A stretch of 64,000 bases of DNA from the NCBI GenBank assembly GCA_025331445.1, contig JAIWNE010000006.1:124001-188000 (forward strand). Reading direction: 5' to 3'. This document shows, piece after piece, positions 57,846 through 64,000 of this stretch (position 1 is its first letter; the number at the start of each line of letters is the position of its first letter). The position numbers and the translations under genes are program-made. The DNA comes from Blakeslea trispora. Lineage: Eukaryota > Mucoromycota > Mucoromycetes > Mucorales > Choanephoraceae. The notes under the pieces were generated by a model that saw only the letters and a list, made by a program, of their open reading frames with translations, searched no databases and had not been told where the DNA came from.

Positions 57846-60258
57846 ATGTACAGTATGGAATATGAGACAAAATCAAACAATTCAAAGAAAAGAGTGAGAG
57901 CAAGTCAAGCTTGTGTTCATTGTAGAAAGAAGAAAGTAAGTTGAAAAATAAAAGGTTTTTTTTTTCTTTAAATTCATTGAAAAACATGATAGATTAAATG
58001 TGATGAAAGAAAACCAGACTGTATTCAATGTCAAGAAGCAAATGTACCATGCGAATACACAACACCTAAAAAAAGAGGACCTCGTAAAGGCTATGTTCAA
58101 TTGCTAGAAGAGCGACTGGCACAAATGGAACGCAAACTGTTGGGTCCCAATCATCTACCTTCTACCTCGATCCATTCACCCATTCAATCTTATGAGAATA
58201 CAGGTAAAAAAAAAAAGAGAAGCGAAACAAGTAGTTTAGATGACTGGCTTACAACTGTTTTAGAGAATTCTTTAGATCTTCCACCATTAGACATTGTGAA
58301 TCATTTAGTGGATCTATTCTTTCAAAATATCAATTCAGTCTTTCCTTTTGTTCATCCAACTGTACTAAAGAAATCCATTCAAGATGGTACTGTTTCGAGA
58401 CCATTATTATATAGTGTCATGGCTATTGGTGCAAGGTAAAAAGAAAAAACCTATTTTTTTTTTTATATATTTTTATTTATTTATTTTTTGCTTATAAATC
58501 AGATTAGATTCTCAAACGATCCTACCATTCGAACCAATCCACCTTATTTAGCTGGAGAACAATATGCAGAAAAAGCCATTTCTTTAGTGGATGCTGATAT
58601 GTTACAACCTACACTGACTAATATTCAATTCTGGGGTATTATGTCATGTTTGGAATATGGCCGTGCTTCGGGGTCAAAGTAAGTCCGGCTATTTATTCAC
58701 CCCCTCCCACTCAAAATGATTCACCCCCTCCCCTCCCCTCATTTTTAGATCATGGATTTATGGAGGTTTAGCTATTAGGTAAAAAAAAAAAAAGTCAAAA
58801 CTAACAAACAAACTACATGACCAACACATCACACTAGGTTTTGTCAGGAATTAGGTCTCTATAAAGAAGAAGTCATGAGTACACCTATCCTATCAAAAGA
58901 TGGTTCAATCGATACAATAGCCATGTCACTCAGAAGAAGAGTCTTTTGGAGTTGTTTTTGTATTGACAAGTAAAGAAAGATAGTTTTATGCTTTTTTTTA
59001 TGATACTCATTTCTAACTTTGTAGATTAGTGAGTGCAGGTACCCATAGACCACAATGTATAGAAAGATCCGATTGTGACACCAATCCTGCCAGTATAGCA
59101 GACTGTATCACCCTCAGAGATCCAACCTATCATTGCAATTCAGAAGGCCAAAAGATCTCGGATGATTCACTGTTGGCTATTGCTAAATACTATATGCGTA
59201 TCATCGAGACCTATGGTGAAGTCAATCGATACATGAACCGAGCCAAATCCAATTCAGCCTCCATTGTCTGGCCACCTATTCCCGAATTTCGAAATCTGGA
59301 CACACAACTGAAATCATGGAAAGAACGATTGCCCGATAATTTTCAATTCAACCTGCACAATCTAGAACATCATCGTCACCATGCCACTAAAATGTATCTC
59401 AATATCTGGTTATCGGCACACGCTATCTGGTGTTCAAGCATGATGATCTTACATCGAGGTAGTCTTGCCTTTAGCTATCTCAAGCCAAACACAGTCTCGG
59501 AAGATCTCTATCGTCGTATTCAATCCAGTATTGATACCTGTCGTCTTTGTGTAGATACGGCCATGAGTCTGTTTGGTGTGATCAAGGATCAAGATGGGTA
59601 TAATACATTACCCTATATAGGTTATTCTGCCTATGTCTTTGCTACTGTCTTGATGACCTCTACTTTCTCCAGTACAGCCGAGTCCTGTCAGAAGAGCAGT
59701 CGAGCCCTAAGGATTCTGTATGATCTTATTGACTGTATGCGACCCTATTGGCCCATGTGTGAACGACTAGCCAATGCTACAAAAGAACTCTTGGTGGCTC
59801 ATCAGAAGCTTTATCCTATGGATTATCATGGTTATAAACTAAGCTATCCTGACACTCATCATTCTCCTCCTGTCTTGAGACAATCTATCCAAACACCTTC
59901 CTTATCCATGTTATTAAGCCATACAGACACTCAGGATGATGCACAAAAAGAACAAGAACAAGGGCTTTATTTGCCTCTAGATCGACAGGATTCTGGCTTA
60001 TTCAATTGGAATGGAGGGAATGAGATTGATTTCAATAGTCTTGAATTCTTGTATGATACAGATCTGTTTGGACAAGTGGTGTTTGATGTCACTCAGAACC
60101 TACCTTCTTCTATTGAAGACTATCCAGTCTATTCAAAACCTTCCTTATTAGACACTAAATCCTCTATACCTACACCTGCCTTATCTGCCTTTAGAAGTAT
60201 CATGCCAACCCATCCCTCACCTAGTCATTATCCACCCAGAACTTCTTTATGGGATTAA
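57846..60258 (+). CDS. Zn2Cys6 fungal transcription factor with Fungal_trans domain
   Basis: Six exons (57846-57935, 57993-58435, 58508-58678, 58749-58778, 58838-58969, 59025-60258) give 699 residues. A binuclear zinc cluster sits at about residues 22-50: ACVHCRKKKIKCDERKPDC, then CQEANVPCEY (six Cys). An intron splits it just after RKKK. A basic linker and a short coiled coil (QLLEERLAQMERKL) for dimerisation follow. The middle-homology domain (Fungal_trans) spans about 100-480, with the family's SWIYGGLAIRFCQELGLYK and LRRRVFWSCFCIDKL. The tail is Ser/Pro-rich and acidic, a likely activation region. It is similar in design to Xlr1/Ppr1-type regulators, but the target pathway is unknown. It converges on the next gene 35 bp away. 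Confidence 0.93.
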
Positions 60259-60293
60259 ATTACAGATATATTAGACATCAATAAACAAAGTGA

Positions 60294-61830
60294 TTAATTT
60301 TTAGTTGTATTAGTTCCTCCTCTTTTAGCCAACATGGATCTTAATCTTAAGGTAGAACCAGGACCACGTTGATTGGGCGTCTTTAGATTTGATTTCTTTT
60401 GATCAGGTGATGTTGTTGTTGTTGTGGTGGTGGTGGTAGTAGTGGTAATAGTAGTGGGTAAAGGAATATGAGTAGGTCTTGAGATAGGCAAATGAGTGGT
60501 GCGACTGCTTGTTTCTTTGTTGGGTGGTGTCTTGACTTCCTTGGGTGGTGCTGGTGGTTGAGTGATAGAAGTGGTGCGAACACGTGGTAAACCTATGCTT
60601 GCTTTCACTTGAGTCAGACGAGGTCCTGTTGATGGACGAGCTGATTTCTTATTGGTGATGGAGCTGGAGGTTGTCTTGACAGGTTTGACAGTTGGAGAAG
60701 GTGATACAACAGAGATGGGTCTGATCAAAGAAGATCGTTTGGTTTCATTTGACACACTCTGTCTGACAACATTTGTTTCCAGTGGTGATATGGGTAACTA
60801 TGGACAAGGAATGAGTTTTATGGATCGCTCTTTGTTTGATCACTTACATTCTTTGCTAATAAAGCATCTTCTCGCTCTAGAATCATCAGGATATCTTCAC
60901 CCTTGATCAATAAAGGTGTATTTCTTGTATAATTAAGCCAAAGAGCAACACCTTCACGAATCTTGTCTCCTAACTAACAGAAAATCAACTGAAGGTTCAT
61001 AAAGATCATTTATAAATATTACAGCTTGAATTTCCTCCTGATTGTTTCTTCTTCTAGCACTGCGTATTAAAATATTTCTTCGTTTCATGTTACTTTTCGC
61101 TGATAATGAAATTGTCTTTGCAATATCTAGATCTACATAGGCCTTTTGTAATACCTCAAAATCATCTATGGATCTCATCTTTTTTTAGTGTTGTTGGCTT
61201 TGTTTTTTCTTTGTTTTTTTACCTGTAGTGCCAATGGTAGCAAAGAATTTGCCTGAATCCATATCCAAATCTCTTAATAGATCATTCAGTTTCCTCAAGA
61301 TATGCTTTGTATCTGGTTTATATCGAATTCTCGTGCTTAATAAACGCGCATTACTCTAATAATAATAAGATCAGTTTCGTTTCTTGTGAACCATGGTCTT
61401 ACTTTACCATACGTTTGCCTTCTACACTTTCCATAGCACTTCCACTGTTGGTGCTAGTACTAGAAGGTCTACGTTTCAGTAACTGTTGTTTGAATTGTTG
61501 TGGGTAAATACTGGCAGCTGACTTGATGGCTGAATCAAGCGAGGCCTCTGCATGGAACAGACTTTCTTTGGTAGGGTCTATATCTCTTAACAAGTGTTCA
61601 ATCTGACTGGTGGTAGTCTCGACATTGGTAATAGCTTGGTTTGTTAGTTCAAGTTGAGCCAATAGTTCGTTTAGTTCAGCTGTCTTGAGGGTCAAGATGG
61701 AACGTAGATTGATGACTGTTTGTGTGCCTTCGTCTAATTTGGCCAGTAACATATGAACAGCATCTCCTGTCATGTTAGTTTCCGAATGCTTGACTCGTGT
61801 TGTTAATGTATCAAAAGTCAAATCCATCAT
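60294..61830 (-). CDS. Coiled-coil protein with basic Ser/Thr/Pro-rich tail, function unknown
   Basis: Four minus-strand exons (61408-61830, 61223-61355, 60848-60969, 60294-60797) give 393 residues. The N-terminal 110 residues are helical with heptad-like Leu spacing (LKTAELNELLAQLELTNQ). The middle (about 140-225) is a compact segment with GDKIREGVALWLNYTRNTP. The C-terminal 165 residues are Ser/Thr/Pro-rich and strongly basic, with a poly-Thr run of about 13. This layout is seen in microtubule- or cytoskeleton-associated proteins, but no family is recognised. Intron 2 (60970-61222) is 253 bp, much longer than its neighbours, and contains a 74-codon open stretch that cannot be joined in phase. 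It diverges from the TXNDC9 gene over 330 bp. Confidence 0.7.
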
Positions 61831-62126
61831 AATGTGTGTTGTGTATGTGTGTATGTTGTGTGTGGGGTTTGAGAAAGAAAGAAAGTGACTATAAAATAGT
61901 GTGAAGGCAAAAAAAAAAATAAGATAAAATAAAAAAAAAAAGGGATGATTTTAGGCTATTTAAAATCAAAGATGTAAGGTTGTTTTCGAAAGAAATTCTC
62001 TACTGCAAGACAAGTGTGTCTTAAAAAAAAATAAAAAAAAGAGAGAGAGAGAGACTTCTAAGGGGGGAAATGAATCACGCAGAAAAAAATAATAAAATAA
62101 TGAAAATTTAACAAGACGCTTTCTCT

Positions 62127-62155
62127 TTTATTATTATTATTATTATTATTATTAC
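62127..62155 (+). repeat. TTA microsatellite just before the TXNDC9 start codon
   Basis: About nine TTA units end six bases before the ATG at 62161. Length changes would alter the immediate 5' leader. Confidence 0.85.
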
Positions 62156-62160
62156 TAGTG

Positions 62161-62958
62161 ATGTCAAGGTAATAATAAAAAAAAAAAAGAGGGGAATACA
62201 TCATAAACTCATCATCCTCTAGACGTGATTTAGAAGACCTTTCTGATGATGAAGCTCTTTTTGCAGAGTTGGAGAATGAAGAAGATACAGAAGTATCTGC
62301 CATCAGAGAAAGACGCATCAAAGAGATTCAACACGAGTAAATAGAAACACAAAAAAAAAGGGGGGGAGCCAATACTCATTCTATTTAGAATCAACCGACG
62401 TCATGCCCATGCAGAGAACCAACATGGACTGTATACAGACATCACTAAAGAAAAAGAATTCATGAACATCACCACATCAGACAAATATGTAGTGGGTCAT
62501 TTCTATCATCGAGACTTTAGACGATGCAAGATTATGGATAGTCATCTAGAGGTATAGAACACATAAAGCCAGATGCCACATTCATTCACACTATACAACG
62601 CATAGACTTTAGCCAAGAAATATTATGATACCCGATTTATCAAGATAGATGTACAAAATGCACCTTTTCTAGTAGAGAAACTTCAAGTACGCGTATTGCC
62701 CTGTGTGATGGCATGGATCAATGGTTATGCACAGACAAAGTAAAGATCCTCTATTTATCATTCATCTTCTTTTTCCATTAACACACCCAAAGAATTGTAG
62801 GCTTTGATGATTTAGGCAATACCGATAGCTTTCAGACAGCTGCCCTTGAACTTAAGCTGCTACATGCAGGTGTGATTCGAAAGAAAGAAGAAGGCAAAAT
62901 AGCCGAAAAGAAAGCCATCTTTCAATCCAACGATACTGATTCAGAGTTGGAAGATTAA
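62161..62958 (+). CDS. Thioredoxin-domain protein 9 / phosducin-like Plp1
   Basis: Five exons (62161-62168, 62223-62336, 62389-62551, 62606-62739, 62793-62958) give 194 residues. TXNDC9/Plp1 proteins are cytosolic co-factors of the CCT chaperonin for tubulin and actin folding. An acidic helical N-terminus (SDDEALFAELENEED, then IRERRIKEIQHE) precedes a thioredoxin fold with VVGHFYHRDFRRCKIMD, KIDVQNAPFLVEKL and VLPCVMAWINGYAQTK. The redox CxxC is replaced by a single Cys (RRCKIMD), as is normal for this family. IVGFDDLGNTDSFQT is a family hallmark. The first exon is only 8 nt (ATGTCAAG). The acidic C-terminal end DTDSELED also fits. Confidence 0.92.
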
Positions 62959-63055
62959 AGACAATAGATTTATTTTTTGATTTACGCGTTATATTTTTGA
63001 AATAAAAAAAAAACTCATTTTTTCATTATTTTATTTTCCCTCCACTTTTCTTGCC

Positions 63056-64000
63056 ATGTCAGATCCCATTCAACAGTTTTACAACAATAGAAAGAATGCA
63101 AGTAGGCAACTTGTTTTACTAATAAAAAAAAAAGAAACCTGCTACTCACCTCTTCTTATCAACATTAGAAAGTATATCAACACGCTGATTTTGATTATTT
63201 CGAACAACAGACAACACAAGATGCACTAGATGAATTTATTTCCTACCAAGAAATCAAGACTGAATTCAGTCAATATCAATCAGACTATCATACATCATTA
63301 CCAAGTAAAAAAAAAAGCAAAAAAGAGAGAGAAAAAAGGAAATGTTGACACTGAAAGCACCTCTTTTTTTTTTCTTAGGTTGGTCTACATCCAGTCTAGA
63401 GCAGAAACAAGAGATCATTCAACGTTGTATGGATCAACTCGACCTTCAGGAACAACAGAAGCGTATGACTGCTATTCGACAACTTGTCTATATTGCCTTG
63501 GGTATGAGTCAAAAGAAGGAGTGTGATAGAATAGTAGACCAACATCTGTTTATAGGTCATTATGGTGAATGTCAAGGTGATCACAGACAGTGGCTAGAAC
63601 AGAACAATCAATTACTCTATCAGCTCAACATCATACCCATCATTCAACAGTCACTCTATACAGCCTGTCAATCGATTGAAGTACATCTAGAGTAAGTAGA
63701 ATAAAGTCCCTCAATAGCCTATTCCTAATATCACTTTAAAGAACACCTGGCATGCATCTGTATTGTCAAGAAATCGACATGTATTTGACTGTGCTCTATC
63801 TGGTGAGTCTCTATAATCCAGTGGATGAAAAGGATCAGACAGTAGAATGCCTGTTGGATCTTGTCATTCGATTGAGAGATAGATTCACCAAATCATTTCC
63901 CTTGAAGAAAGTAAGTCAAGACATACTTGGATTGAATCACTTATTGACTGTTCTTTAAAGCTCATCATGACATTACATCGATGGCTCTCACTTACTCTCT
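63056..64000 (+). CDS. STRIPAK subunit Far11/STRIP (N1221-like), N-terminal part
   Basis: Five exons seen (63056-63101, 63173-63304, 63379-63691, 63742-63910, 63961 to the window end); the gene runs off the edge. About 233 residues are visible. FDYFEQQTTQDALDEFISYQ is the aromatic/acidic opening of the N1221 domain. QQKRMTAIRQLVYIALG and TPGMHLYCQEIDMYLTVLYLVSL follow, all alpha-helical as in STRIP1/2 and yeast Far11. These proteins scaffold the PP2A-striatin (STRIPAK) complex that controls hyphal fusion, polarity and septation signalling. The acceptor at 63172 was chosen over one four bases earlier because only it keeps frame. Assignment is good; the C-terminus is unseen. Confidence 0.75.

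Noticed and set aside
60954..61178. Cassette exon in the coiled-coil gene
   Set aside because: Including it in the required phase hits a stop within a few codons, while direct joining of 61223 to 60969 gives a continuous GDKIREG reading.
1..64000. tRNA, rRNA or CRISPR loci
   Set aside because: No convincing tRNA T-loop/acceptor pairing, rRNA segment or repeat-spacer pattern was found by eye; a covariance-model scan would be needed to exclude tRNAs fully.

Overview
The window is nuclear DNA from an early-diverging filamentous fungus, most likely Mucoromycota, order Mucorales (Mucor/Parasitella-like). The genome is AT-rich with long A/T homopolymers. Its genes carry many 50-70 bp GT-AG introns, and the proteome includes a Chs3-like chitin synthase, a PacC/Rim101 factor, a fused trehalose-phosphate synthase/phosphatase and transposon families typical of Mucorales. 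The species call is inference; no marker in the window settles it. Gene models were spliced by hand: every junction listed keeps the frame and uses GT-AG sites, except one GC-AG intron.

Layout. 1-3.4 kb: decayed transposons (an OTU-protease/MULE relic and a zinc-knuckle relic). 3.4-12.9 kb: Hos4-like ankyrin protein, cytochrome b5 reductase, a decayed LINE endonuclease and Tc1/mariner transposase, an Aro8/KAT-type aminotransferase and PacC. 14.0-18.2 kb: a large gene with a RuvC-like D/E/D signature and an OrfB-type zinc ribbon, read as a Fanzor (eukaryotic TnpB relative, RNA-guided nuclease). It has one apparent frameshift near its N-terminal third. 18.2-21.6 kb: gene-poor. 21.6-31.2 kb: vacuolar iron transporter, secreted PL8 polysaccharide lyase, an unrecognised gene, Nse2/Mms21 SUMO ligase, mitochondrial ribosomal protein S18 and ceramide glucosyltransferase. 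31.6-38.7 kb: an intact 5.65-kb LINE with a 14-bp target-site duplication, inserted in antisense into an older decayed MULE transposase. 39.2-51.4 kb: Tps2-like trehalose protein with altered phosphatase motifs, chitin synthase, DJ-1, protein-isoaspartate methyltransferase and ribosomal protein L5. 53.0-64.0 kb: Rab geranylgeranyltransferase alpha, a Myb-like factor, a Zn2Cys6 factor, an unrecognised coiled-coil/basic-tail protein, TXNDC9/Plp1 and the first part of a STRIPAK subunit (Far11/STRIP).

Neighbouring genes are mostly unrelated housekeeping functions with no cluster logic. They are packed tightly in convergent pairs (3' ends 30-90 bp apart) and in divergent pairs sharing 330-470 bp. 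Very small exons recur: an ATG-only exon, and exons of 8, 10, 12, 19 and 23 nt.
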